A DNA stretch of 64,000 nt from GCA-003244245 sp050699435 (GCA_050699435.1 JBOHGM010000001.1:127218-191217); one strand, 5' to 3'; positions 30,300-39,772 are shown, numbered from the stretch's first letter. The notes: generated from the letters alone by a model not told the origin. Program-made: numbers and translations.

Positions 30300-30586
30300 T
30301 CAGGCTCCTTATATCGAAGATTACAGAATCCTGTCACCGTTCCACGGTCGGGACGACAACAGGTGAATATCCTGTCATGCGATCGCTTCTCACCGGGCTC
30401 TTCTATGCTGTGGCATCGCGTCTGCGGTCCGGGTCAGTGGTCGGCCGCGAGACATCGAAGCAGCTCATCATCGTCGCCAGCTGGTGACACGTCCCGGCGG
30501 GCTGCTCACCGTGACGTCACATGCGGACGGACCTCTGACCGCACAGCGATCTTCCCTGACGTCCTGCAGCACCGCAGTATGGGGGT

Positions 30587-31402
30587 GTGGTCTCGTTTTG
30601 GCACCCTTTCCTGGACGGCCCCTTCCCTCGGGCGTTCGCGCACCGCGGGTGGCATCTCGGCGAGATGGCGGGCATGGAGAACTCGCTCGCAGCCTTCCGC
30701 CGGGCGGCTGCGGAGGGTTATCGCTATCTGGAGACCGATGTCCGGGCCACTCGGGACGGCGTGGCCGTGGTCTTGCATGACGCTACGCTGGACCGCACCA
30801 CGGACGCCAGCGGCGCAATCGAGCAGCTGGACTGGGCCTTCGTAAGAACCGCGCGAGTGGGTGGCCGCGAGCCGGTCTGCCGGCTCGACGACCTGCTCGA
30901 AGAGCTCCCGGAGGCTCTGTTCAACATCGACGTAAAGGCGAACTCGGCTGTTGCGCCGGTGCTGGACCTGCTGCGTCACACCGGCGGGTGGCACCGGGTG
31001 TGTCTCGCGTCGCTCTCCGAAGCCCGGCTGCAGCGGATGCGCAGGCTGGCTGGCCCGCGGTTGCTGACGTCGATGGGGACCGCGTCGGCGGTGGCGTTGC
31101 GGCTGCGCTCGCTGATGCCGCTGCAGCGCGACAGACCGCCGATCCGGGGTGGGGTGGCGCAGCTGCCGGTACGTAGCCGGGGGATCAGAGTGGTGGACCG
31201 CGCACTGCTGCGATACGCGCACCGCCGCGGCCTGGAAGTGCACGTGTGGACGGTGGACCGCGCCGAGGAGATGGCGGCCCTGCTCGACCTCGGGGTGGAC
31301 GGTGTGGTCACCGACCGGCCGGACCTACTACGCGACGTGTTGCGCGCCCGGGGCGCGTGGCCCGGGGCGGACACGGACGTCCAATCGGAAGAGCCACAGT
31401 AG
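30587..31402 (+). CDS. Glycerophosphodiester phosphodiesterase
   Basis: GDPD-type TIM-barrel enzyme of 271 aa that releases glycerol 3-phosphate from glycerophosphodiesters. Conserved features: FAHRGWHLGEMAGMENSLAA (catalytic HRG and metal-binding E/N), YLETDVRATRDGVAVVLHDA, FNIDVKAN and VHVWTVD near the C-terminus. No signal peptide, so probably cytoplasmic. Start GTG 30587. About 40 bp separate it from the transporter downstream, so the two may be co-transcribed. Confidence 0.9.
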   Translation: MVSFWHPFLDGPFPRAFAHRGWHLGEMAGMENSLAAFRRAAAEGYRYLETDVRATRDGVAVVLHDATLDRTTDASGAIEQLDWAFVRTARVGGREPVCRLDDLLEELPEALFNIDVKANSAVAPVLDLLRHTGGWHRVCLASLSEARLQRMRRLAGPRLLTSMGTASAVALRLRSLMPLQRDRPPIRGGVAQLPVRSRGIRVVDRALLRYAHRRGLEVHVWTVDRAEEMAALLDLGVDGVVTDRPDLLRDVLRARGAWPGADTDVQSEEPQ

Positions 31403-31444
31403 AGTCCGCGGCGGCCGTGCGGCGGACATCGAAAGGCGGTTCAG

Positions 31445-32848
31445 GTGGGCGAAGCGACCGTCCAACCCGCCCCCGGCGTCCCGCACGACGATGCCGGGCG
31501 CCGGCGCGAGCAGTGGGGATGGTGCTGGTACGACTGGGCGAACTCGGTGTTCCCCACCTCGGTCATCGCGGTGTTCCTTTCGCTCTACCTCACTTCGGTG
31601 GCGGAGAATGACGCGCTCGCCTCCGGCCAGGCCTGCCCCGGTGGCAATGCTCTGGTCGGCTGCGACGTCTCGCTGCTCGGGTTGCAGTTCCCGGCCGGCT
31701 CGCTGTGGGGCTACCTGCTCGCCGCGTCCACCGCCCTGCAGGTGCTGGTGTTGCCGCTGACCGGCGCCATCGCCGACCGCACCCAGAACAAGCGACTGAT
31801 GCTCGGGCTCTTCGCCTTCACTGCGGCGGCCGCGACGGCGCTGCTCGCGCTGGTCGCCGGCACCAACTGGCGGCTGGGCGTCGTGCTGTTCCTGATCGCA
31901 GCAGTCGGCTATGGCGCCTCGGTGGTGGTCTACTACTCGGTGCTGCCCGAGATCGCCACGGCCGACGAGCGCGACGGGGTGTCCTCCCGCGGGTGGGCGT
32001 TCGGTTTTCTGGGCGGGGGCATTGCGCTGGCCCTGCATCTGGTGATCTACCTCGGACGTGATGTGCTGGGGCTCACCGAGCCCGAGGCGGTTCGGCTGTG
32101 TTTCCTCACCGCCGGGGTGTGGTGGGCGGTGTTCACCCTGATCCCGCTGTCCCGGCTACGCCGCCACCAGCCTGCACAGGGCACCGAGCGCGGCATCGCC
32201 GTGCTCACCGGCGGCTTTCGCCAGCTGGGCGGCACGCTGCGGGAGGCGCGTGCCTACCCGCTGACCTTGGGCTTCCTGGCCGCTTACCTGATCTACACCG
32301 ACGGGATCACCACGGTGGCCAACGTCGCCGGCCTGTATGGCGAGCGCGAGCTCGGGCTGGAGCGCAGCACGCTGATCACCACGATCCTGCTGGTGCAGTT
32401 CGTCGCGTTCGTCGGCGCGTTGCTGCACGGTCGGCTGGCCCGCCGATTCGGGGCCAAACGCACGATCATGGGCAGCCTGGTGGTGTGGATCGGTGTGATC
32501 ATTGCCGCCTACTTCCTCGAGGCGGGTGAGGAGATCCAGTTCTACGCCATCGCCGTGGGCATCGGGCTGGTGCTGGGCGGCACCAACGCGCTGTCCCGAT
32601 CGCTGTTCAGCCAGCTGGTGCCGCCGGGCAAGGAAGCGGAGTACTTCTCTATCTACGAGGTCGGCGAGAAGGCCACCTCTACCGTGGGCCCGCTGCTGTT
32701 CGCTGCCGTCGGGCAGGCCACCGGCTCGTTCCGGCCCGCGATCGTGTCCCTGGTGGTGTTCTTCGTGATCGGCTTCGTCCTGGTGTCCCTGGTGCCGGTG
32801 CGCCGGGCGATCCGGGCTGCGGGCAATCCGGAGCCAGCGGTGGTCTAG
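31445..32848 (+). CDS. MFS transporter, UMF1/Atg22-like
   Basis: Membrane transporter of 467 aa with 11-12 hydrophobic segments. The N-terminus WGWCWYDWANSVFPTSV and the later GGTNALSRSLFSQLVPPGKEAEYFSIYE match the UMF1/Atg22-like MFS branch. Start GTG 31445 follows AGGCGG. In this branch amino-acid efflux is known for the yeast vacuolar protein; the bacterial substrate is not established. The phosphodiesterase gene upstream may be in the same transcript. Confidence 0.88.
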   Translation: MGEATVQPAPGVPHDDAGRRREQWGWCWYDWANSVFPTSVIAVFLSLYLTSVAENDALASGQACPGGNALVGCDVSLLGLQFPAGSLWGYLLAASTALQVLVLPLTGAIADRTQNKRLMLGLFAFTAAAATALLALVAGTNWRLGVVLFLIAAVGYGASVVVYYSVLPEIATADERDGVSSRGWAFGFLGGGIALALHLVIYLGRDVLGLTEPEAVRLCFLTAGVWWAVFTLIPLSRLRRHQPAQGTERGIAVLTGGFRQLGGTLREARAYPLTLGFLAAYLIYTDGITTVANVAGLYGERELGLERSTLITTILLVQFVAFVGALLHGRLARRFGAKRTIMGSLVVWIGVIIAAYFLEAGEEIQFYAIAVGIGLVLGGTNALSRSLFSQLVPPGKEAEYFSIYEVGEKATSTVGPLLFAAVGQATGSFRPAIVSLVVFFVIGFVLVSLVPVRRAIRAAGNPEPAVV

Positions 32849-33011
32849 CGGCCCTCCTACCCCGGCGGCTGGTGCCGAAGTAAGTTAGTCCGAACGAGTG
32901 GTGTCGTGGGGGTCACAAGGAGGTAACACGTCACATTGACGCTGCGATCAGTCCCCCGTGGTGGACCCTGACACGTTACGTGGAAGACGTCGGTCCGGGA
33001 CCACACGGTCT

Positions 33012-33038
33012 GGGAACGTTGACGCCTTCCCCGGCGTT
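33012..33038 (+). promoter_or_regulatory. SigR/SigH-type stress promoter of rbpA
   Basis: GGGAAC at 33012-33017 and GTT at 33036-33038 are separated by exactly 18 bp. This matches the GGGAAT-N18-GTT consensus of Streptomyces SigR promoters. It lies 63 bp before the rbpA start. In Streptomyces coelicolor rbpA is known to be induced by disulfide stress through SigR, so position and pattern agree. Confidence 0.7.
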
Positions 33039-33100
33039 GCACCCGATGGGCTGATCGTAGGGGACCTAACCGCTCCCCGACCCGGAGAAAGGATGTTGCT

Positions 33101-33445
33101 ATGGCCGACCGCGTCCTGCGTGGCAGCCGGCTCGGAACGGTGAGTTACGAGACCGACCGCGACCACGATCTCGCACCTCGCCGGTCGGCGCTCTACGCCT
33201 GCCCCAAGGGTCACGACTTCGAAGTCCCGTTCGCGGATGATGCCGAGCCCCCCATGCACTGGGAGTGCCGGCTGCACGGCAACGAGTCCAAGCTGATTGA
33301 CGGCGTCGAGCCGGAGCCGAAGAAGGTCAAACCGCCGCGAACGCACTGGGACATGCTGCTGGAGCGACGCAGCATCCCCGAACTCGAGCAGTTGCTCGAT
33401 GAACGGCTTACCGAGCTGCGCGGCCGCCGCTCCCGTTCCGCCTGA
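33101..33445 (+). CDS. rbpA: RNA polymerase-binding protein RbpA
   Basis: Actinobacteria-specific transcription factor of 114 aa that binds RNA polymerase and group I/II sigma factors and stabilises open complexes. The family core is clear: MADRVLRGSRLGTVSYETDR, the zinc/core domain with CPKGHDF...WECRLHG, the basic linker (PKKVKPPRTHWDML) and the sigma-interacting helix ERRSIPELEQLLDERL. Start ATG 33101 follows GAAAGGA. An SigR-type promoter precedes it and a strong hairpin follows. Confidence 0.97.
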   Translation: MADRVLRGSRLGTVSYETDRDHDLAPRRSALYACPKGHDFEVPFADDAEPPMHWECRLHGNESKLIDGVEPEPKKVKPPRTHWDMLLERRSIPELEQLLDERLTELRGRRSRSA

Positions 33446-33749
33446 TCAGTGGCGCCGGAGGCCGCCGAACCTGTCAGGTTCGGCGGCCTCCGTGCCTCGT
33501 CGTGCACGGCCGCGGACCGGGAGGCGGTTCAGGGTCGGCTGGCCTGTCCGGTCGTCGTCGGCGGCCGGCTCGTCGGCCAACGCTCCGGTGCCGTCCGGGC
33601 TGGCGTCGTCCACGACGAGGGCATGCGCGGTCGGAATGGCGACGCGCAACCGGTCCAGCACCGCCTGCAGGGTGGTTCGCTCGTCGTAGGTGGGGATCAC
33701 CACGAGTCTGATCGATCCCCTCGACGTGCCTACCCTGCTGATCGGTCAT
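33446..33749 (-). pseudogene. ppm1: Polyprenol-phosphate mannosyltransferase (Ppm1), frameshifted and truncated
   Basis: The ATG at 33749 overlaps the lnt stop (ATGA), the typical actinobacterial lnt-ppm1 junction. After MTDQQGRHVEGIDQTR the frame breaks near 33703. The GT2 sequence then continues from a GTG in the next frame: MVIPTYDERTTLQAVLDRLR and ALVVDDASPDGTGALADE. Only about 60 recognisable residues of a ~250-aa enzyme remain before unrelated sequence and the rbpA hairpin. The normal product transfers mannose from GDP-mannose to polyprenyl phosphate. This copy cannot work. Confidence 0.75.
33457..33491. terminator. Strong hairpin between convergent rbpA and ppm1 remnant
   Basis: A perfect 16-bp stem (GGAGGCCGCCGAACCT and its reverse complement) with loop GTC lies 12 bp after the rbpA stop. 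No U-tract, which is common for actinobacterial terminators. Because it sits between convergent genes it could stop transcription from both sides. Confidence 0.8.
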
Positions 33750-35455
33750 CGACGTCCTCCTGCACCGGCGCGCGTCGCCGCCGGTCCGTTCGGGTTGCCT
33801 GGTCGTGGTTTCTCTCGGAGGGTCCTGCTCGGAGGTGCGATCAGCGCCGCAGCCATCCCCAGCACGCCCAGTGCCGCCAGACCCCACTCCGGTCCGGGGC
33901 CGAGCCGGGTCGCCAGCGTAGTACCGGAACGCAGCGGAACCTGTGCGACCAGTGCATCGGGCGTGAACAACGTGGTGCGTTGCTCGACGGTGCCGTCCGG
34001 GGCGATGACCGCGCTGACCCCGCTGGTGGCCGCGATCAGTACGGCCCGGCCGTGCTCGACCGCGCGTACCCGGGACATGGCCTGCTGCTGGTAGGTCATC
34101 TCGGTGAAGCCGAAGGTGGCGTTGTTGGTGGGCACGGCGAGCAGTTGGGCCCCGGATCGCACGCTGGCCCGCACCAGATCGTCGAAGATCACCTCGTAGC
34201 AGGTGGCGACCCCGACCCGGGCCGGCCCGATGTCCACCACACCATCACCGGTCCCCGCCACGAAGTTGCTCGCCCGGTCGACATACGGGCTGAACAGCTT
34301 GAAGAACTCCCGGTAGGGCATGTACTCGCCGAATGGCTGCAACCGGCGCTTGTCATGCTCTTCGCCCGGGCCGGTTCGCGGGTCCCACACGATGGCGGTG
34401 TTGGTGGGCCGCCTCCCGGCGTCGTCCAGTCCTGGGCCATTCAGTCCCGGGCCCGCCGGCCTTGGGCTCTGCAGCACCGCCCCGACCAGGATCGGGGCGC
34501 CGATCGCGCGGGCCGCCTGGTCGGTCACCGCCCGGGCGTCGGAGTTGCGCAGCGGGTCGATGTCGGCGGAGTTCTCCGGCCAGATCACCAGTTCCGGCTG
34601 GGGGTACCGGCCGGCTGCCACGTCGGCGGCCAACTGCTCGGTGCGCGCGGCGTGGTTGTCCAGCACGGCACGGCGCTGGGCGTTGAAGTCCAGGCCGGCG
34701 CGCGGCACGTTGCCCTGGACCACCGCGACCACGACCCCGCGGTCCAGTGTGGTCGTCCCCGCCAGCGGGGCGGCCACCAGGCCGGCGACCACTGGTGCCG
34801 TGGCGAGCAGGGCGGGCACTGCAAGCGAGCGCCCGCGACGGCGCAGCGCGGCCCTTCGGACCAGTTCCCCGGCGCCGAAGCCGGCCAGTACCACGGCCGC
34901 GCTGAGCAGTGCAGCCCCACCGATCGACGCCACCGGGAGGAACACCCCGGCCGGTTGCCCGAACGCGACCCGGCCCCAGGGAAAGCCGTTGAACGGCACC
35001 CGAGCGATCAGCGCCTCGCCCGCCACCCACACCCCGGCTGCCCATAGCGGCGCTGCGGGCAGCCGGGACACCACCGCGATGCCTGCCCCGACCAGGGCTA
35101 TCACCAGCGCCTCGACGGTCGCCAGGGCCAGCCAGGGCAGCACGCCGACGAACTCCCCTACCCAGGGCAGCAGCGGCACGAAGAAGCCGAGCCCGAAGGC
35201 CAACCCCAAGACGAACCCACAGCCGAACCCGCTCGCTGCGCCGGGTCGCTTCGAGTTCGGCCCGTGCAGCGCCAGCCACAGCAGCGCGAACGCCACCGGA
35301 GCGAGCCACCACAGCTCACGCGGCGGAGCACAGACGTAGAGCAGCAGGCCTGCTCCGAGGGCGGTGCCGAGCCGCAGCAGCACCCGGCCTGGCTTCCGGG
35401 GCGTGCGCGGCGCCGGGGCAGGCCGGTCGCCCGCAGTCACCGTCGGCGCAGCCAT
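33746..35455 (-). CDS. lnt: Apolipoprotein N-acyltransferase
   Basis: Integral membrane enzyme of 569 aa that adds the third acyl chain to lipoproteins. About seven N-terminal membrane segments are followed by a nitrilase-like domain whose catalytic triad is visible: Glu294 (IWPENSAD), Lys369 (EEHDKRRLQPFGEYMP) and Cys419 (GVATCYEVIF). One more hydrophobic segment is near the C-terminus (GLAALGVLGMAAALIA). The downstream partner ppm1 is broken. Start ATG 35455. Confidence 0.93.
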   Translation of the reverse strand: MAAPTVTAGDRPAPAPRTPRKPGRVLLRLGTALGAGLLLYVCAPPRELWWLAPVAFALLWLALHGPNSKRPGAASGFGCGFVLGLAFGLGFFVPLLPWVGEFVGVLPWLALATVEALVIALVGAGIAVVSRLPAAPLWAAGVWVAGEALIARVPFNGFPWGRVAFGQPAGVFLPVASIGGAALLSAAVVLAGFGAGELVRRAALRRRGRSLAVPALLATAPVVAGLVAAPLAGTTTLDRGVVVAVVQGNVPRAGLDFNAQRRAVLDNHAARTEQLAADVAAGRYPQPELVIWPENSADIDPLRNSDARAVTDQAARAIGAPILVGAVLQSPRPAGPGLNGPGLDDAGRRPTNTAIVWDPRTGPGEEHDKRRLQPFGEYMPYREFFKLFSPYVDRASNFVAGTGDGVVDIGPARVGVATCYEVIFDDLVRASVRSGAQLLAVPTNNATFGFTEMTYQQQAMSRVRAVEHGRAVLIAATSGVSAVIAPDGTVEQRTTLFTPDALVAQVPLRSGTTLATRLGPGPEWGLAALGVLGMAAALIAPPSRTLREKPRPGNPNGPAATRAGAGGRR

Positions 35456-35476
35456 CGAGATCAGCTTACGGCCCGA

Positions 35477-35875
35477 TCAGGCGTGCAGGGTGGTGCCCGG
35501 CACGACGATGGTGCCCACCGCGCGGGCGACCACCAACCCAGGCGTGAGCACGTCGGCGGCCGACTGCCCACGCTGGGGATTGGCCCGGCACACCACCCGC
35601 GCCTCGAAGTCGAGATCTCGGGAGCGGGTACCGATCCGCCGCAATGTCGCTGACACTTCGAGCACATCCCCTGCGCGCACCGGAGCGAGTAGCTCCACCG
35701 AGCTGTACCCGGCTAGCAGGCTCTCGTCGCCGTCGGTGCGGATGGCGAGCTCGGTGGCGACGTCACCGAACAGTCCGAGGCAGTAGGCACCCTCGACCAG
35801 CGCGCCCCCATAGTGCGCATCCGAGTACGCCACATAGCGGCGATGCGTCACGGAGAAGCCCACGGCCAGGGTCAT
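35477..35875 (-). CDS. kal: 3-aminobutyryl-CoA ammonia-lyase (hotdog fold)
   Basis: Hotdog-fold protein of 132 aa with YVAYSDAHYGGALVEGAYCLGLFGDVATEL, a conserved start of this lyase family. Kal removes ammonia from 3-aminobutyryl-CoA to give crotonyl-CoA late in the 3,5-diaminohexanoate lysine pathway. ATG 35875 overlaps the kamE stop (ATGA). Position after kamD-kamE makes the assignment firm; sequence alone would allow only a hotdog thioesterase or dehydratase. Confidence 0.85.
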   Translation of the reverse strand: MTLAVGFSVTHRRYVAYSDAHYGGALVEGAYCLGLFGDVATELAIRTDGDESLLAGYSSVELLAPVRAGDVLEVSATLRRIGTRSRDLDFEARVVCRANPQRGQSAADVLTPGLVVARAVGTIVVPGTTLHA

Positions 35876-36621
35876 GCGGGGTTCCCCCCGGTCAGGGCGT
35901 GCACGAGGTAGCTGGCCACCTCGCCGGGCAGGGTGCCGCGGCCGAACACCCGGTCCACGCCGAGCTCGGCGGCCGTCGTCGGGTCGAACCGCGGCCCGCC
36001 GGCCACCAGCAGCGGCCGGTGCTCCCCCATCGCATCCCGGAAGGCCTGCGCGGTCTCCCGGGTACCCCGCAGGTGCGCATTGCGCTGGGTGACCACCTGG
36101 GAGATCAGCACCGCATCGGCCCGCTCCTGCTGGGCTTGCCGGACCAGCTCGGCCACCTCGACCTGGGCTCCCAGATTGATCACACGCAGCTCCCGGTAGT
36201 ACTCCAGGCCCTTGTGGCCGCCGAACCCCTTCACATTGAGGATGGCGTCGATCCCGACAGTGTGCGCGTCGGTACCCACGCAGGCACCCAGCACGACGAG
36301 TTTGCGATGCAGGGCAGCTCGCACTGCCGCGTTGACCTCGGCAGGGGTCAGCAGCGGATAGTCCCGCTCGACCACCCGGACCTCGTCGAGATCGACGGTG
36401 TGCGTCACCGAGCCGTACACCACCACGAAGGTGAACTCCGAGCCCACCGGAGCGGAGTGCGCCACCATCGCCGGGTGCACGCCCATCTTGGCGGCGAGCT
36501 GCGCAGCGGCCGCCTCCGCCAGCCGGCCGTGCGGCAGCGGCAGCGTGAAAGACAGCTGTACCATCCCGTCGTCGCGGGTGTCCCCGTAGGGCCGGATCGC
36601 GGTCCCCTCACGTTCCATCAC
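35872..36621 (-). CDS. kamE: Beta-lysine 5,6-aminomutase, beta (cobalamin-binding) subunit
   Basis: B12-binding subunit of 249 aa. The DxHxxG cobalamin motif is DAHTVG with His120, and Lys131 lies 11 residues on in NVKGFGG, the same spacing as the His/Lys pair that bind cobalamin and PLP in the characterised enzyme. With KamD it moves the amino group of beta-lysine from C6 to C5. Start is GTG 36621 (sharing a base with the kamD TAG) or ATG 36618. Both key residues are present, so the enzyme looks functional. Confidence 0.93.
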   Translation of the reverse strand: MMEREGTAIRPYGDTRDDGMVQLSFTLPLPHGRLAEAAAAQLAAKMGVHPAMVAHSAPVGSEFTFVVVYGSVTHTVDLDEVRVVERDYPLLTPAEVNAAVRAALHRKLVVLGACVGTDAHTVGIDAILNVKGFGGHKGLEYYRELRVINLGAQVEVAELVRQAQQERADAVLISQVVTQRNAHLRGTRETAQAFRDAMGEHRPLLVAGGPRFDPTTAAELGVDRVFGRGTLPGEVASYLVHALTGGNPA

Positions 36622-38234
36622 TACTGCCCCGACCCGGTGAGCGTCTCGAGGTCCAGGTCGCAGGCATCCAGCGCGTCGACGGCCGGGTTGGCATAGCCGT
36701 CGGCTTTCTCGACCACTCCCTCGGCGCCTCTGCCCCCTTCGGGTGGGCGCTTCATCAGACCGAAGGTACCGGTGCCGATGGCGGCGAGCAGTCCGTCGGC
36801 GACGATCCGGTCAAGCAGCGCCACCGCCTCGTCGAGCACCTGGTGCGCCCGTTGGACGATGAGCCCGTCGGGAGCGGGGCGGAAGTCCTGGCCGAGGTTG
36901 CCTGCCGCGCCCAGCACGTACCGGGCTCCTCGCAGCGCCACGTCCCGGTCGGACAGCCACGGGGTGGCCACGCCCTCCGTCATCATCCCGACCAGCAGGA
37001 TGGACTGCCCGGTGAGCGCACCCGCCAGGGTGAACATCCCGTCCAGCAGGTGTCCCCGGAAGATGTCCCCGGTCATATGCCGGGTCGGCGGCATCCACTT
37101 CAGTGGGGCGTCGGGGAACAGTTCCCTGGCCAGCAGCGCGTGCGCCAGCTCCAGCCGGAACGACTCGGGCAGGTCGGGATCGATCTCGAAGGCGTGCCCG
37201 AGCCCGATCAGCCGGTCCGGCAACCCGGCCTCATGCGCGAAGTGCTCGTTAAGCAGTTGCGAGACGGTGACGGTGTGCGCGGCCCCGACGGCGTCGGCCG
37301 TGGTGAGGTAGTTGTCCTCACCGGTGTTGATGACGATGCCGGCGCGGGCGTGCACCTGCCGGGAGAAGCGCTGGTCGACGAACGTGCGAACCGGGTTGAT
37401 GTCGCGGAACAGGATCCCGTACATCGAATCGTTGAGCATCATGTCGAGGCGCTCCAGGCCGGCCAGCACCGCGATCTCGGGCATACACAGGCCGCTGGCG
37501 TAATTGGTGAGCCGGATATAGCGGCCCACCTCGGCCGAGACATCGTCGAGCGCGGCCCGCATGATGCGGAAGTTCTGCTGGGTGGCATAGGTGCCTGCAT
37601 AGCCGTGGTGAGTGGCCCCCTCGGGCACGTAGTCCAGCAGCGACTGTCCGGTGGAGCGGATCACCGCGATCACGTCGGCGCCGGCCCGGGCGGCCTCGCA
37701 GGCCTGCACCACGTCCTCGTCGATGTCCCCGGTGGCGACGATGAGGTAGATCCAGGGACTGCGCGGGGGATTGCCGAGTCGGTGCACCAGCCGGTCCCGC
37801 TGGGTGCGGTTGCGGTCGATCTGGCGCAGGCCGGCCGTGACCGCGCGGCGTGCCGCGGCCGCGGCACTGCGACGTTCCCGGCCAACCGGCAGCCGGTAGC
37901 GCACCCGCCCGGCCACGGTCGCCTCGGCCAGTTCGGTGAGCGAGCCCAGACCGTGCTCGGCCACGGCATGGAAGGCAGGCAGGCAGGCGCCGTCCTGCAG
38001 CCCGCAGTGCGCGGCGATGGTGTCCACCACCAGGTTCACCCGGGGCACCGCCGCGTCCGGTGCATTGTCCGGCGCCGTGTCCTGCGCGCCGGACAGGCCG
38101 GCCAGCCGCAGAGTGGCCCGCTCCACGCTGACCGTCGTGCGGTCGCGGGCCAGTGCGACGACCGGGGCGGCCGCCCTGGCAGCCAGCTCACGGGCGCGCG
38201 CCACCTTCGCGGGATCCAGGCCCAGCCGGTTCAT
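36621..38234 (-). CDS. kamD: Beta-lysine 5,6-aminomutase, alpha subunit
   Basis: TIM-barrel subunit of 537 aa that binds substrate, PLP and adenosylcobalamin together with KamE. Recognisable family sequence includes PRSPWIYLIVATGDIDEDVV, NFRIMRAALDD, and PPTRHMTGDIFRGH. ATG 38234 overlaps the stop of the amidohydrolase (ATGA). Length is typical. An adenosylcobalamin supply is required. Confidence 0.93.
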   Translation of the reverse strand: MNRLGLDPAKVARARELAARAAAPVVALARDRTTVSVERATLRLAGLSGAQDTAPDNAPDAAVPRVNLVVDTIAAHCGLQDGACLPAFHAVAEHGLGSLTELAEATVAGRVRYRLPVGRERRSAAAAARRAVTAGLRQIDRNRTQRDRLVHRLGNPPRSPWIYLIVATGDIDEDVVQACEAARAGADVIAVIRSTGQSLLDYVPEGATHHGYAGTYATQQNFRIMRAALDDVSAEVGRYIRLTNYASGLCMPEIAVLAGLERLDMMLNDSMYGILFRDINPVRTFVDQRFSRQVHARAGIVINTGEDNYLTTADAVGAAHTVTVSQLLNEHFAHEAGLPDRLIGLGHAFEIDPDLPESFRLELAHALLARELFPDAPLKWMPPTRHMTGDIFRGHLLDGMFTLAGALTGQSILLVGMMTEGVATPWLSDRDVALRGARYVLGAAGNLGQDFRPAPDGLIVQRAHQVLDEAVALLDRIVADGLLAAIGTGTFGLMKRPPEGGRGAEGVVEKADGYANPAVDALDACDLDLETLTGSGQ

Positions 38235-39772
38235 CCCAGCGCACCTTCCCGCTCGAAGAGCACCCGGCCACGGTGCACGGTGCGCAGGCACGACGGGGTG
38301 CCGACGCTAGGGAAGGTGGGGCTGTCCCAGATCGCGTAGGACGCAGGCGCGCCGGGGAAGAGCGTGCCGGCCAGCGGGTCCTCGGTGGCCGCAGCCCGGT
38401 ACCCGCCGTAGGTGTGCGCCGCGAGGGCCTCGACGGCATTGATCTCCGAGCCTGGGCTGCGATGTCCCACCGCGGCGCGCACGGCACCCCACGGATCGAC
38501 CGGGGTGACCGGTGCGTCGGACCCGAACGCCAGCACCACACCGGTCGCCGCGAGCAGCGCATACCGGTTCATCGCGGCGGCCCGGGCGGCACCGAGCCGC
38601 AGCGCGTACATCCCCTGCCGGCCGCCCCAGGCCGCGTCGAATGCGGGCTGCACGCTGGCCACCACGCCCCAGTCGGCCAGCTGCCGGATCTGGTCGGGAG
38701 CCACCATCTCCAGGTGTTCGAGCCGGTGCCTGCAGTGGCGCAGCGCGGTAGCGCCGACGGTGGTTTCGGCCGCCGCAAAGCCGGCCACCACCGCATCGGC
38801 CGCGGCATCCCCGATCACGTGGAACCCGGCTTGGATGCCGGCCAGCGTGCACGCGCCGACGTGCGCGGCGATCTGCTCGGCGTCCAGATAGGACACTCCA
38901 TGGCTACCGGGGTCGTCAGCGTAGGGCGCGCGCAGTGCAGCGGTCCGCGAGCCGAGTGCCCCATCGCAGAACAGGTCACCGGCCAGCCCATGCGCGCCGG
39001 TGGCCTCGAGCAGTTCGCGGGCCTGCGCCGCAGTGCTGACCGCCTGACCCCAGTAACCGACCACCTCGACGCCGTGATCCACGGCAAGCAGGTCGGTGAG
39101 GTCGTCGATCCCGGAGACGTCCGGACCGGCGCACTCGTGCACGACAGCGATCCCACGGGCTGCGGCGTCGACCAGGAACGTCTGTTGGGCCTCCCGGCGC
39201 TGCCCTGGCGTGATCGACTCCCGGGCGGCGCGGCGCGCATGATGGTGCGCCTCCCCGGTCAGTGGAGCATCAGGTGCCCAACCAGGCGCACCGATGGCCT
39301 CAGGGACCCGGTCCAGAAGGCCCGAGGACACCGCGGCGGAGTGCACGTCGACCCGGGAAAGGTACACCGGCGCACCGCGCGCGGCCCGGTCCAGTTCAGT
39401 CCGGCTCGGCGGGCGATGCTCGGGCCACGCCGTCTCGTCCCAGCCATGGCCGCACAGCACAGCCCCGGGTCGAGCCTGCCGGGCGACGGTGTCCAGGCAC
39501 TCTGCCAGTGACGCGCAACCGCTCAGATCCAGCCCGGCGGCGAAGAGACCTGCGGCGGTGGCGTGCACATGGGCGTCCACGAAGGCAGGTGTGACCAGCG
39601 CACCGTCCAACTCCAGCACCTCGGCCGCGGCGTCGCCGAAGCAGACCCGAGCCGTACTGTCGTCCCCCGTCCAGGCCACCGCGCCGTCGACGATGGCCAT
39701 CGCGGTGGCTCCGGCGACCGAAGGGAACCGTCCGTCCAGCAGCACTGTGGTGTTCACGGCGGTGGTGTTCAC
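38231..39772 (-). CDS. YtcJ-like metal-dependent amidohydrolase in the lysine operon
   Basis: Amidohydrolase-superfamily enzyme of 513 aa: metal-binding HxH in FVDAHVHATAAG, FHVIGDAAADAVV, CRHRLEHLEM, and the late LAFGSDAPVTPVDPWGAV. The start GTG 39772 overlaps the kdd stop (GTGA). A second in-frame GTG at 39757 lies in a 15-bp direct duplication of the start region. It sits between kdd and kamD and is translationally coupled to both, so it probably acts in the same pathway. The classical lysine pathway has no such step; a role on an N-acylated or cyclised intermediate is a guess. Confidence 0.82.
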   Translation of the reverse strand: MNTTAVNTTVLLDGRFPSVAGATAMAIVDGAVAWTGDDSTARVCFGDAAAEVLELDGALVTPAFVDAHVHATAAGLFAAGLDLSGCASLAECLDTVARQARPGAVLCGHGWDETAWPEHRPPSRTELDRAARGAPVYLSRVDVHSAAVSSGLLDRVPEAIGAPGWAPDAPLTGEAHHHARRAARESITPGQRREAQQTFLVDAAARGIAVVHECAGPDVSGIDDLTDLLAVDHGVEVVGYWGQAVSTAAQARELLEATGAHGLAGDLFCDGALGSRTAALRAPYADDPGSHGVSYLDAEQIAAHVGACTLAGIQAGFHVIGDAAADAVVAGFAAAETTVGATALRHCRHRLEHLEMVAPDQIRQLADWGVVASVQPAFDAAWGGRQGMYALRLGAARAAAMNRYALLAATGVVLAFGSDAPVTPVDPWGAVRAAVGHRSPGSEINAVEALAAHTYGGYRAAATEDPLAGTLFPGAPASYAIWDSPTFPSVGTPSCLRTVHRGRVLFEREGALG

